Below, in pieces: positions 1-12,800 of a stretch of 64,000 nucleotides of DNA. The translations under genes were made by a program, and so were the position numbers. Numbering within the stretch: position 1 is the stretch's first letter; the number at the start of each line of letters is the position of its first letter. The notes under the pieces are model-generated. The model was not told the origin of the DNA and did not search any database. It saw only the letters and a list, made by a program, of their open reading frames with translations. The DNA is from Pseudisothecium myosuroides (taxonomy: Eukaryota; Streptophyta; Bryopsida; Hypnales; Lembophyllaceae), in assembly GCA_951799445.1 (NCBI GenBank), contig OX637293.1, forward strand, positions 16,368,001 through 16,432,000. Direction: 5' to 3'.

Positions 1-126
1 CCTTCACTCAGTCTTCCTAGACTATATTCTTCAGAAAATGAGTGGTTTGGAACTTAGTATGTCTCAATAAAATTAATTTTCAAACGCAACATATGTACAT
101 GATCTGCATGTGTGGATATGGTACAG

Positions 127-3049
127 GGATTTGGGCAGGAACAGATTCACCGGGACCGCAAACTTGGTGGATATATTTGATCTGAATGCAAGTACTGCAC
201 TGGCTTTTGTGGACTTGTCTCACAATCAACTCACTGGTCCTCTCCCATCCTGGAATGCCTCAAGCCTTGGCTCTGTGGAGGAACTGTAAGCTGCACACCC
301 TGTTCCACTTATCCCAGTTACAATAGGCTTTCACTGGACCGTAGCATCAATTCTTGCAACAGCTGAGATACAGATTAATCTGCACCAGTTCTGTTTATTT
401 CTATTCTCACATGTGACATTAGATATTAGCTGAGTCTAGCTGTCAAGTGAGGACAGGAAGTGAGTTGGCAGTTTAATCTTTTCTTGCAAGCCTGACCTCA
501 AGATAAATACTCAACTGTCGACTCATCTGAGAAGTTGGGGATTATGAGTTTGAGTAACAATAGCATCCAGTATGTAATTTCGAACAATGACATCATTGCT
601 AACACCATTACTGTCTTCATGTAAGTACAAATATGCGGCCATTTGTTTGTCACAATGAAATATCTGAATCCAGTGGAATACCTTTCACCAGCAAGATGCT
701 ATCATGTTCGTTTTGGCAGCTCATTTGTTTGATAATGGTCACTATTTCACTGATATTCTGCAGACTACAGGGGAATCCATATTGTGATAACTTTGATTCC
801 AACGATGATACCCACAGATGCTACTGTTCACAAGTCTGCTTTGTAACATCACGTAAGTACCATGACTGGAGTATAAAGCAGATTGACGCTCGATCACATG
901 AGAGTCTTTGTTCAATTCGGACATGCAAGGGCAATACGTTATTTGTTTTCTGATTGATCACCAGCAGAAAATTTATTGCCTTCTTTCGTTTGCAGCAAAA
1001 TCGGACAACCGGAAGATTATCATCATTTCAGCCACTACCAGTGTTGCTGCGGTGGTGTTGATACTGCTAGTTGTTGTGGTGGCTATTCTTATCAAAAACC
1101 GAAGATACAAACGGTATCTGCAACTTCAATTCGAACAAAGTGAGTGCCTCTGAAATTATTTGTATCCTTGGGCATGCATACAGTTGCACTTCTTCATAGT
1201 CTCCAGATTCAATCGATCTCTTTGGTGTCATTCATTCCCTTTACCGCGATTCAGAATTTGAGGAGTTCGACGTGAAGCCCACTATTTTCTCCTACAATGA
1301 GCTGCGGGGTGCCACACGAGACTTTCATCCAGACATGAAGTTGGGGGAGGGCGCCTATGGAGCAGTATACAAGGTGCCAAAACCACCAGTACATTATTTA
1401 TTCAAATGTCTACCGTCCACACGTGCAGAAAGCACCATTTCTAACTGATGTAGTCATCTACGACTCACACCATAATTTGGAGTACTGACTTTGGAATCAA
1501 ATTTAATCTGCAGGGTGTGCTGCCAAGTGGAAATGTGGTGGCCGTGAAGCAGCTGTTTGTCAAAACAGCCCAAGGCCACGACGAATTCTTGAATAGGTGG
1601 TCCTGATCACAGGCATGAAGCACAGAAATCTGGTGAATCTCAAAGGATGTTGTCTTCGTGAATCTCAGAAGCTGTTGGTGTTCGAGTACGTGGATAATTT
1701 CGATGTTGATCAAATTCTACTCGGTATGTTGCTTCAACACAGCTCTGGTCATTGACGCCTAGCTCGCGTGGCTTCGTCTTCTGCTCCCATCACTTAAACC
1801 GTATATCTCCTTAATCACAGCAAGTACAAGAGTGAGGTTTCACATGTAAAACTATCAATTTGTTCTGATTTCCCCTGTTCTCAATAGGATCCAAAAAGGA
1901 GGAGATGAGCGGTCAGTTAGCGAGCTGGCCTGTGCGGCTCAAGATCTGCTTGGGCATTGCCCGTGGTTTGCATTATCTGCATGCATTGGCCCATCCTCGA
2001 GTCATCCACCGGGATGTCAAGGCTGGCAACATCTTATTAGACTCGAATCTGGAGCCCAAGATTGCAGATTTCGGCTTGGCTCTATTATTCCCCGATGAGC
2101 AAAGTCACATTATGACTGTGCATATTGCGGGAACCAAGTAAGTCCAATCTTTTCCCACCCCTCCAATAAAGGTACTGGCAGTGGCTTCCTCTGTCATCGA
2201 TCAATTGAATGAGTTCTAATCCACTTCGGATGCTTGTATCACTAACATGGTCATTGCGCATATGAACAATGACGTTTGCAGAGGGTACTTGGCACCAGAG
2301 TATGCTTCCCTTGGGCAACTGAGCGAAAAAGTAGACGTGTACAGCCTTGGTGTATTATGTTTGGAGATTATAAGTGGGCGCCGCAACATTGATGACACTG
2401 CGCCACTGGAGCAAGTTTATCTTTCCCAATGGGTACATCAATCTTCCTCATACCACCCTCACCCATTGCAGTGTGAAAGTAGAGCCTAGTTATGAGAAAT
2501 AACATCCCTCGCTACTCCCGTGGCTCTGTACGTTATTTCTCATGACGAGGCTCTACTTTCAAATTACCTAGTCCATAACATCACTACTAATACTGCAAGG
2601 AATATAGAAGACTTTGATTTTTTTTTAATTAAGAAGGTGCACACGTGGTTTCATATATGACACAGGCATGGCAACTGCACAAGAATGACAGGCTACTGGA
2701 CTTGGTGGATCCGACTCTCCACTTGAGTGAAGAAGAGGTGCGAGACGTGCTACGAGTGATCAATGTATGTCTGTTGTGCATTTCCAATGCAGTAGAAAGG
2801 CGACCCAGCATGGCCCGCATTGTGTCCATATTGCAAGGGGATACAGAGTCCGAAGTGCATGTGCTTGGGGAAGGAAGGGTGAGTAGCACTTGGTCGCAAA
2901 GGTCAAAAAGTGGACTGGGGAGTGTCATGGAGGAAGGAGGGAGTAGCAGGTCCTCCTTCAATGGGTCTCATGGAAAATATCATGGCTACAAACAGAGTAA
3001 TGGGAGTGGCACTTTTGCTGTGGAGATATGTGAAATAAGAGCTCGATAA
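127..3049 (+). pseudogene. LRR receptor-like kinase copy A, 3' part, inactivated
   Basis: The 5' exons lie before the window. By comparison with copy B the exons are 127-285 (LRR), about 501-620 (LRR, truncated), 764-852, 996-1139 (transmembrane), 1255-1373, 1514-1723, 1888-2137, 2282-2432 and 2666-3049. Two lesions are visible. First, the exon ending at 620 has lost 83 bp, including its splice acceptor and 5' half; the junction carries TCAA microhomology. Second, exon 1514-1723 is 210 nt instead of 211: near 1595 one base is missing, and the frame then meets TGA within a few codons, before the catalytic loop. HRD, DFG and APE motifs are still readable in the later exons, so decay is recent. 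A shorter expressed product or regulatory transcript cannot be excluded. Confidence 0.88.
2476..2559. repeat. Hairpin in last intron, RLK copy A
   Basis: The left arm starts AAAGTAGAGCCT and the right arm ends AGGCTCTACTTT. About 27 bp pair on each side of a short loop containing the word GTGGCTCTGTACG. The same hairpin sits at the same place in copy B, so it predates the duplication. It looks like a very small MITE or a fixed palindrome. Confidence 0.75.
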
Positions 3050-4923
3050 CCATGCATGGCCTCTTCTAGTCAGAGGTTGTTTTCTGCAGTGCGGTTCAGT
3101 AGGATTGGCAGCAACTTTGCAGTAGTTGTGATTGGCCATGGGAATGGGCATGCCTACACAACTTCAATGCATACTCTATGCACTTGTGGAGACCGCAGCC
3201 CCAACTGCAACTCTCACTCTCCTAAGCTATAAGGAAACTTCCTTTCATCTTCAGGAGTTGATTAGGTGGAGATTGTAATCTAGATTTTGATACTAGCAAA
3301 CTAGCAAATTTAGTATTTGAGGAGAAGAACTCCAATGTGGAATTAAGAGTCTCACTAAATCTTTCTGAACCTCTTGCCTATGATAAGAGGACAATGGTCA
3401 AGGAATGTATTTTTGTCTAGCAGTGGAGGCTCGATTGTACACTAAAGTCCTTTTTGTTCCGAATCCTATATCTTCAGAAAAATATTGATTTTTCGGTGAA
3501 AGCAAGATATCCTGTGAAATTTTCACACCTCCCATGATTGAATCGAAGGCAACTTTCAAGTTTCTTCATGGTTGAGAAAGCAAGTTTTAATTGGGTAGAT
3601 AAATGAAGGTAACTACCTTGCACGACTTCCATTTAGGAAATGAATTGTCCATCCCAGTTGGAACCTTCAAGGAGGAGCCGCAAGTTTTTTTGCTCGGCTT
3701 GGGGTTATGTGAGATAATTCAAATTTGAAGTTCGATTGTGGCAAATTGAAGGACATCCTTTAAAATTTGATGATGCATGACTTTGTGATATGTGATATGT
3801 GCTAATGTGATGTTCCCTATGCAATATGTTAATGAATGTTGAAATTTGGAGCACCAAGTGCTACAACATTTTATATAGCCACTTTGGCACTTCATCAAAA
3901 AAATTTAAAAGAAAAGCCATGATGACAACCTGTCTTCTTTGTGAAGTCTGTGCACTCAGTTATCATCCTCTACCGCGCTTAAGCTTAATTCGTGGGAAGG
4001 CGTGAAATTCAAGCCGTTGTAGGCCATGAAGTCTGTTTTGCTTGCTTCAGCATGAACCCTTCCCCGTTTCGTAGAGTTGCGTTGTGCACAGCAGCAGCCG
4101 ACCATCGAAACTCAACATCAGATTGCGCACTCGATGGAAAATCTCAAAGATTGGATTGTGCAGATCGAAATGACTCCTCAGATTCTTCACTGGAAGGCAG
4201 GAGTTTTATCAGAGTACTTCCGATTGTATGTGTTTGTTTAAGGAGGCGCTGGCGGATTAGACGAGTGAGGAGCTCGCGGTGTTATCGGGGGAGCTGCTGT
4301 CGATTTTGGTGGGGAAGACGCATTGTAGAACTGATTTTCTCTCTCGCACAAGAAGAATCACTTCTATCCTTCAGGTAACTCTGGAAACATGCTAGTTTGG
4401 TTGGAATTTGGGTTGAGCCACGTACCTCAGTTACCCTAAAATAAAGTAGGACCTCCTTCAAGTAGTCATCGAAGTTGTGAAATGAGATTCTTGTTCTCAT
4501 GTCGTTGATAAATTCTCTAGCTACGGCCTTCAGAGAACATCAGCTCAGAATGCCTGTCCTTATTTTTGGGACTAGATTCCGGCCAACATTGTCACTCTGT
4601 CAACTGTATTGAGTGAATTTTCTAGTCACATTCTTTTTCTCTGCTATTCAAAGTGACATTGGAGACGTGCTACTGCAAACGAATATGAGGATGGTTCAAA
4701 ATGAAGTTCATGAATTTCATTCTCAGGGTTCATGAATTTATTTTCTCCATTTTCTTTTATAATAACCAAAAATTTGTTGCTAAATCTGCATTCTTATTCC
4801 TTGGTGTGTGTCGCCTAATGTATCTGAAGCATATCGGTGATCAATCAAGATCTCTGGTTACAGTTATCAGAGAAAATCAGCTCACAATGTTTGCGTTTAT
4901 TGTGTGTTTGAAGCCATCAGCAG
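3050..4923. other. 3' flank of RLK copy A, no confident gene
   Basis: This is collinear with the flank of copy B (17965-19944). Both contain a moderately GC-rich stretch (4000-4380 and 19030-19400) that looks like an old 5' exon with a donor-like GGTAAC after it. The reading frames differ between copies and none stays open in both, so I cannot call a product. The rest is AT-rich and non-coding. Confidence 0.6.
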
Positions 4924-5342
4924 GAGTGAAGGTGCTAGTGAAGTACATCATTCAACGGATCGCTGAAAGTGATTTTGATGTAAGCTATTCTAACCCTCCA
5001 TTGACAAATTTCCTCGAATGATTCTTTTGCTAAGATTTTGTTTATACGATATTCAGCGCAGTATGAAAATGCATAGAAAATCACAACTGACACATCTCTT
5101 GGTAAGAAATTTCTCCCATGCTTCTAAGTCTTACCTTATCAATTATTTTCCTATGGCTGCAGTCGTGAAATGCTGACATTATGCAGACGTGAAATGCTTG
5201 TGTGATGCTTATGTGAGGGGTCTCAGATGCAATGGCGTGCACTGCAGTCCTTCATTTCATGGTCTCAAATGCTGCCAAGTTTGATGTAGAAGATTCTACT
5301 CTTATTCGTGACTTGCAACAACTTGGATTACCCATGCCAAAG
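4924..5342 (+). pseudogene. COMMD4-like exons, copy A, with in-frame stop
   Basis: Three short exons with good splice sites and agreeing phases: 4924-4979, 5062-5101 and 5227-5342. They encode a stretch like the N-terminal half of COMM-domain protein 4, including VKVLVKYIIQ, then AVLHFMVSNAAKFDVED and LQQLGLPMPK. COMMD proteins are small scaffold subunits of the Commander complex in endosomal recycling. In copy A the middle exon carries TAG where copy B has TTG, which would truncate the product. A possible later exon lies at about 8168-8197 (reading ERQALTAHLL), beyond a 2.8-kb intron full of transposons. I did not find the expected first exon. The family call rests on remembered similarity. 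Confidence 0.5.
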
Positions 5343-5382
5343 GTTAGTAATTTTGAAGGATACTTTCATTATTACCACTTTT

Positions 5383-6100
5383 GGGTGATTGCAAGAAACA
5401 ATTATCCTATTTTGCGCCACACCCTACATATTTTGTTTTTTGTTTTTTGGCCATAACTTTTGTGTTCTAGCTTCAAATGACTCAAGTGAGGTACTTGTGA
5501 CTATTATACACCTTGCCTAATATTTTTGTAATTTTCAAAAATGTTTTGCTATCCAAAAATAGCCCCCAATAATATGTCACCAATGCCAATTTGGGGGGGT
5601 TTAGTACTATTTAGTACCCAAAAAAATGAATTTGGAGCTAAAATTTGGAGATGGTCTTCTAGAGTACTTGAGCTACTGTTCAAAGGAATTCTAAAAATAC
5701 TTAATTCATGGTGTAGAAGTCCACAAAGTGAGCTTCATTCAGCTTGTATTTTGAAACATATAAAATAAACTTTTGGTAGTTTTTTTGGTGAATGACCATC
5801 TTTATAGAGTTGTTACAAATGACCAATTTTTTTTTCTTTATTTAAATTTTTTTCCTATTTTTAACTAATTTAAACATCATAGTATCCATTCTCTTGAGTT
5901 GTGGCACTTTCCTAATTCTCCTACTTAGAGAATTTTCCTAGGCTTTTTTTTTGTGGTTACCTTCATCTTAAAGGTATACACATTAGCTATATTTTTTTTA
6001 AATATTAAAAGTTATTTTTCTAATTTTAAAGTACTCCAAGAAAAATTATGAGTATTGTTACAAAACGCAACAAATAGTACAAGTGTTTTCTGCAATCACC
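5383..6100 (+). mobile_element. TIR element, GGTGATTGCA family, copy A
   Basis: It starts GGGTGATTGCAAGAAACA and ends TGCAATCACC, about 718 bp with imperfect inverted ends and no coding capacity. Relatives are at 20740-21590, at the orthologous position in the duplicate and so present before the duplication, and inverted at 27038-27773. A truncated left end lies near 6829. It sits in the intron following the COMMD4-like exon. Confidence 0.75.
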
Positions 6101-6170
6101 ATTTTCACATTTTATGCATAGCTGTTTTGAAGATTATATAATATCACTTGCTAGCTTGTTTTCAAAAATA

Positions 6171-6732
6171 GTACTACCTTTGTTCCAAAAGGATCTTCCT
6201 GTTGGACAAAGTATTCCGGATTAAGGCAAAGAATAACATTTAAAGAACCAAATTATTGCTATAAATAGATTTTGGTGTGCTCCTAGCATTCTAGAAACTT
6301 TGAATTCCTTTTCAAAATATAGTTTTGGAATATTTAAAAGTAGAATTTTTTGGACATTTTCAAAGATCATCAGAGGTCAATTAATTGTTGAGTGTGAGGT
6401 CGTCATTTTGTAGGCATTTAGTATACGCCTAAGCCCACGTGTGGCCTTTTGTTCTTCCTCTCAAAGCTTAATCTCCTCCACTTAGAAAATATTCAAAGAG
6501 ATGCAAAAAATAAGAACAAATAGTGTTGATGGACCCCATTAATTGTTTCATTTGTCTTTTGAGTGATGATTGCATGGATCGAGAGGGAACTACTACTTGG
6601 AGTTGTTTTGTTGGTCCCAAATATCAATCAAAAGCCAAATTTGACCAATTTGTAAGGTCACAAAATACAGCAAGAAGATCTTTTTGGGACAAAAAATTAA
6701 GGCCAACAAAAAAATCATTTTGGGACAGACGA
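6171..6732. mobile_element. Copy-A-specific MITE with CTACCTTTGTTCC ends
   Basis: This roughly 560-bp segment is absent from the matching place in copy B (near 21662). Its left end reads CTACCTTTGTTCCAAAAGG. Its right end, reverse-complemented, reads CTTCGTCTGTCCCAAAATG. The ends resemble the CTCCCTCCGTCCC termini common in plant Tc1/mariner (Stowaway-like) MITEs, with TA at the likely target. Boundaries are accurate to a few bases only. The 75-codon ORF inside has no recognisable domain. Confidence 0.65.
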
Positions 6733-8421
6733 AGAATGATTTTTCATTAGTCTTAGTGGCTTCACTCTTGTAGATTTAAAAGATTGTATGGATCACGTGT
6801 CCTGTGGAACAACATGCTTCTAATATTTGGTGGTTGATTGCAAAAAACACCTATCCTATTTTTCGTCACCCGTTCAATGCAAAAGCTATTTTATACTATA
6901 AGTATTGCAAAAAGAATTGAATGAACACGAAAGTTAGAAGTAAGCTTCCTATAGCAATAGAAAATTTACTTGAATTATTTCAATTTTTTCAAAATTAATT
7001 CAATAAGTGAGATTGGATTTCAAATATATGTCACACATATGATTTTGGTGGGTTTTAGGACTATTGAGTACTTATTTTGAAGAATTGCATTGTCAAATTT
7101 GGTAGGCTAGCTCTTCTAATAGAAATACACCTTTTTCAGGAGAGGGATTTCCAAAAACATGTTCCAACTTGTGTATTTTACATTGGCCTAAAGTGTGCTA
7201 TACTCAGGTTGATTTTGTGTTGAATTAAAAATGCCTATTTAGTTCTAACTTTGATTTTCTTTCTTTGCTCTTATTGACAACAATGGTCAATTTTAAAATA
7301 AAATTTTCAAGTGCATTTTTTTATTTTTAAAAATAGAAATGTGGAAGTCTCATTTTTTAGCCTACATTTTAGCCTATAGCTGAAAATAGTACTTCAAGAT
7401 ACACAAAAAGATTCAATTATATACTTAGAGGCCTACAGTGCCTCCAATCTGTCAATGTGAACTATTTTTTATGGCGAATTAAGTATTGCCAATGATATAT
7501 TAATGAACATCACAAGTTGTCAAAACAATAAATTTGAAATCTAATTGACCATCCAGATTTCATGTTCAGCTTTTTCTTTCCTCAGCCCCGACCAAGTTGT
7601 TGGAATCAACAAGTCAGTTTTGGTGTGGCAGTTTTTTCTATTTTCCAAAATTAGGACATTGTCACCCTAGAATTGAATTCTTCATAGGGGGAATTGTGAA
7701 ACTTCTTTGGAGATGTTTGTTGAAGGAAAGATGTGCGTATTGATGTTCCCAACATATCTCCACAATTGAATTAAAAAAATTCACCATTAATTGTTTTCAA
7801 TAAAATACTATGTAAAACCATGAAAATTGACTTTAAAAATTCACCAAAAATGGAGTTTTGCTTTTTTGAAGTTGAAATTTGATGTGCATGATTAGAACTA
7901 CATAGGAATGCAATGATGCAAGAATTGCATAAAAATTGTGAAAAACAGTGTTTGAAAATAGGGGCGTTTGTGTGGGAACAAAAAAGGGCGACAAGACTTT
8001 TGTCCCCCCATTGTACAGTAGGACCCAACTGAAGGGTTCAACTACAATAGTGGTATTTTCCCATCCAGGAATTCAGAGAAAATTAAGTTATCGACTGTTT
8101 GTTCTACACTACAACATTCGGGAACACGTCTTTCTCCTTATTATAATAATTTCAATCTTTTACAGGGAGCGGCAAGCACTTACTGCACACCTTCTTCCAG
8201 GTGTTTGGAAAAAGTTGGGGAATCTGCATGATTGAGCAAGTTGACGAAGAGGTACGCATTAGAAAAAAATCCACCCCTTAGGTGGGTCCTTCCCTTTGCA
8301 AAGGGGCTGTGAGTTCCCCGCAATGGAACTCACAGTCCCTTTTAGGGACAATGGCTACTATTCATCATCAATGACGAATAGTGGCCACGAGAAAAAAATA
8401 ATTAAAAATAATAATAAAATA

Positions 8422-8458
<37 letters not shown>

Positions 8459-9884
8459 AATAAAAAATAAAAAATAAAAAAATAATAATGAAAATAATTA
8501 AAAAATAATAATTCAGGTTGACGAAGATAATATCATAATTTCGGCCACATCAAATTTGGGAATTTTGAAATTTCGTATTTAGTTTAATATTAATATTTTT
8601 TAAATTATATTGAGTATTATTTAATTGTTTTGCACAGATCAAGCCCTCCAATTCGCTATAATAAAAATAAAAAAATAAAAAAATAAAACTTTTTTTTTTT
8701 TTGCCCAATTTTTTTTTTTTTTTTTTTTTCAGCCAGGGGTTCCCTGCTGTCCGGAAACTCACGTCCCTCCACAGGGCTCATATTGGATTTTATTTGTGGT
8801 TTAGTTGAGAGTTTGAGCTAGTCAAACTCCTTCCCTCCGGAGTCAAGCCAATGTTGTGCAGGCTTGTGGCTGTTGATTGATAAAGAAAAACTTGCTAGGT
8901 TACTTTGTACTCTAATTTGAAAATTCAAATAATTTTTTTAATTAAACTATTTATAGCTATTCAAACCTTGGACATGCAACTATGAAAGATTGATTTTATA
9001 AATACAGTATAGAATGATTCCATAATTTGGACTACATTATAATGTTCCACACTAAAATATACACCTATGATGAAAATTTCAAGATTTTCAAGCATATATT
9101 GAGTATTTGATATGAATTTTCTTCTATAATACTTTAAAAAATCACAATAATTTCAAATTCTCACAAAAAAATTTGAAAATTTGAAATCTGAGTTCACAGT
9201 AACCACAAGGGTACTTGCTGGCAACTTGTTAACTTTTCTGAATTTGCTATCACGCTATCCTTTAGATTCGTCGGTAAGCGTGGAAGGAGGAGAGAGAGTT
9301 CTACCGATATCGGTGAAGAATACACTGGAGAAGCAGCATAAAAGTGGTTTCTATATTTCGACCCTGTTGACTCTTGTCACCCACCGATACATATAAGGAG
9401 GCCCTAAAGAATAAGTTACACATGCTCCCGGCTACTGCGAACTGTTTTCTTTTTTTTTTTTGAAACAAATGAAACTGCGAACTGTTTGAAGTCGATTGCC
9501 AGCTGCTTCTGTATGCACGTGCCCGCTTGCAATTGATCACTTCGTGTCGAGAAGAGATATTACGCTTGTGGTCTTGTATTGAATGCAGTTCTAGTTAGAC
9601 TAGTCTCTTAGTACAGTATGGAAATTATGCTAGGTAGTTTGATCTTTTGGTCTTTCGCTCAACACGAATGAGCAAGAGTGAACGTTGATGGTGTCAGTGG
9701 AAACTAGATACTGTGAAGTTCAACTGACACGTTGATGGTGTCAGTACTATGCATGCCAGAGGCTAGATTTTGCTGCTTTGAAATTGTCCTTACAGGGAAT
9801 ATCATTTGGCCGTGTGTCTTACTCTAGCTACCCTGGCCTCTGTTGCCCCTTGTTGGAATTTGCAACAGAGCGCCGTGAGCCAAA
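6733..9884. other. Intergenic region upstream of RLK copy B
   Basis: AT-rich DNA. It contains a truncated GGTGATTGCA-family end (about 6829), the end of the duplicated block (7627), the doubtful COMMD4-like last exon (about 8168-8197), and a GC-containing palindromic patch at 8268-8375. From about 8390 to 8520 there is an AAT/AT-rich microsatellite, and poly-T runs occur at 8690-8730. The 0.5 kb before 9885 must hold the RLK promoter, but I saw no TATA box I would commit to. Confidence 0.6.
8391..8520. repeat. (AAT)n-rich microsatellite tract
   Basis: A long uninterrupted run of AAT/ATA trinucleotides at about 8419-8451 lies within a wider A/T-only tract of AAAT and AATA units. It is purely low-complexity. 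Confidence 0.9.
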
Positions 9885-12800
9885 ATGGGTGCATGCAATG
9901 TGAAGCGCCGATTTCTGTTTGGGGGTCTCTTTGTCCTTCTGCTATTCCTCGAAACTGGCAGTTTTGTTAAAGGGGAAAATTACACATACTTTTATGATCC
10001 TTTTGAACGTACGTCTCCAGAACTTGAAAATTGGAGTTGATTCTTTTGAAGTGGCCTGGTTTGGTCTTGGGATGGGATGGCCATGCCAGTGATACTTACT
10101 GCCGAGTTTTTGGCTGTTTCCAGTACTGACTAGCATCAATCTTTCTTCTGCATCATTCCCAAAGTTCGATTCAGCAAGTTGGTTGTTCATCTATGGGCCT
10201 TCACTGCTGAAATTTCTTTTTCTCTGAAATTTGTAGAGGATGGGCTTCACGCAGTCTGGGAAGCATGGCAGAATACCCCGGATAAGGGAAGTAACCTGGC
10301 AGGCTGGAATTTTCCAAAAAACAAATATTGCGAGTATTTGGATCCAAATTCGATCGCGACGAATTCGCCCAGTTGGCAAGGAGTGCAGTGCACGTGGTCC
10401 TGTAACAACACTGATGATAATTGCACAGTGATGGGAGTTACCATAACTGACTTGTAAGCATTCTAACTACTATTCTTTCTCAAAAATCGATGTAGTTGGG
10501 TTTGTATGCATCCTCTTAACCCCAGAATGACCCTGGAATTTCCTGAGCTTCTAGAAATTTGCTCTAAATTGAACAAAAAGCCAACATTTTGATAAGTTGT
10601 ATCAATTCTTTTTGAATTGTAACTATATGAAATCAAATTAGACATGTTAGAGATCACATTAAAAAAAGAAAACACAGCAATATCTCTTACGGATTGAAAG
10701 ATTATAATGTTTGATTGTGAGGGTGTTAAAACTGTGAAAGTGATTTGAAGCCTTTCAATCCTCTTTTCACGTGTCAAATCTAAAATGTTGGTCACCAAAA
10801 AAATATGAGGTTAAAGGACCTAACGTGTATAACCCCAATCAAGTTATGACTTCTCAAAATCTACTCTACAATTTTTTTAAATGAATTTTTAATGTGATTT
10901 TTCGCAAAGATCTAGTGTATTTGAGGCTCATTCCCAAGAGCCCTCAACACCACAAAAGTCAAGATTGCAATGGACACCCGTGCACAAAATCTTGAATAGA
11001 AAAAGCATAATCAATCATTTTCAAAATCAGATTTTTGAAGCTAAAACTAAACTTCATAAAGAATTTTTCAAAAATATAAACTACTTAAAATAGTAATTTT
11101 ATAAGGTTTTATTTAACTTGGAAAATTGGTTGAGGACACATTCTGTCCTCAGGGTCATTCTGGGGTTAAGACAACAGTAAACGTCAATTTCTTTAAATTG
11201 GCGGAATTCCTTTACTTTTGCACCTTTCAGAACACCTGTTTGAAAACATAAATCCATACCTCTCATGATGTACACGTATGTCCCAACTTATTGCGCCGGA
11301 ATTGCGCCACTTTAACAAAATTGACGTTGGTACCAGTAATGAAGTAGAGAATCCTCATGACATTGAACATCCTGAACTTAGTGGCCCGGTGCTGTTCGGT
11401 CTTTTCTAGAATGGAACTTTGCTGCAAATTCTTCAGTCTACTGTATTCTCGAAAGACACTCCAAATAGTTGTCAAGGTACTCCTAATGGCTAACAGAGAT
11501 ATTGTGTTCATAATGGAATGTCAATGGACAGGGTTTTATCTAATGCATCCATTGTGGGGATTTTGCCACCGGAGATTGGAAACTTGTATAATCTCTTAAA
11601 CTTGTAAGTTCACTTATCTACCACATAATTTAGGATTTCCTTCCAAGTTCAGCCAAATCAATTTCACGTTTTGGGTAACTTGACATGTCAAGCTAAACAC
11701 TTGGGGGGGACGGGGGGGGAGGGGGAGGGGGAGGGGGGGGGGGACGTACTTACCCTCAATTTTCACCCTCACCTGGGGCAGGATTGTGTGAAAGGGCCCA
11801 GGTCTCAGAAACATCTTTGGTTCTGGCAACAACCAAAATCATATTCTCAAGTGAAAATTATGAGATATTTCTAAGATGAAAATGACTTGCAAGTTTGACC
11901 ATTGGTCAAATTCGTTGTATAGGCGCCATAATTGAAAGCGCCAAAATTGTGTCATTCAGCTGCAGAAAGCTCTCAAAATTGTCAATTTCGTTAAATTCGT
12001 TGCGGTCCTGGAAGCCAAAAATTGTGATCTTCATCTACAGAACTCCAAAAATAAGGACGGTATAGATTTGCTTTTCAGGTAGCACTCCCTAAAAAGTGCC
12101 AAAGTCGTGAAATTCCGCTTATTTAACGAAATTGAGGTTTAACCCCTAAAGGACTTGATCCATTGTGAAACGGTCAACCATCATGTCTGAGCTAAATTTT
12201 GCCTTTTAAATCGTGTTCAAACAACAATTTTATATTTTCATTACTTGAAACTATGAGCGCCGTATCATTGAGAAAATTTTCAATTTGTTTCATGAAAAAT
12301 TGTAATTGTTATCATTTTTTTTGCAAAAATTGAACATAAATAAGTTAAAATAGCAAAAGAAATCCAAACTATTACTTGAAATTTTCTCAAGAGGTATAGG
12401 TAGCATTGGAGATTAGCGTGAAATTTTTTCAATTGGTTATTTTTTCTTTTAACACCCAAAACAGCCACAACAAAGACCTTGAAGTCAAATTCAACTATCA
12501 AACCAAGTTTACCCTTTTATTTAATTGATGTATAAAACTTTCATATATTTTTTATTGGTAGACACATTCATTTTCTACAAATGATGTTTTTTTCAATAAA
12601 TTTGATGGAAAAATCAAATTATTGTGATTTTTTAAATTTGAAGGTAGAAATAAAATTATACCAATTAGAATAAATATTAAAATAATCTGTAATTATTATC
12701 ATAAATGAAAGATAGAATGAAAAACATAATTTTGTAGTCTAAAGGTAAAATACATTTTAAGAATAGAAAATATGAATGAAAAATTTACCAATCTATGTTA

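Larger units (their letters stand above)
1..7627 (+). repeat. Tandem duplication block, copy A
   Basis: This block is collinear with 14414-22563. It begins inside an intron of the receptor kinase (position 8 aligns with 14421) and runs through the kinase 3' half, the downstream COMMD4-like exons and the flank to about 7627, where similarity stops abruptly. The offset is 14413 at the start and 14915 at the kinase stop codon; the difference reflects insertions in copy B and deletions in copy A. Similarity is high in introns and flanks as well as exons, so the event was segmental and fairly recent. Confidence 0.93.

Noticed and set aside
633..1153. Open frames of 81-106 codons in RLK copy A
   Set aside because: They are RLK exons read through into introns; the exon model explains the coding part.
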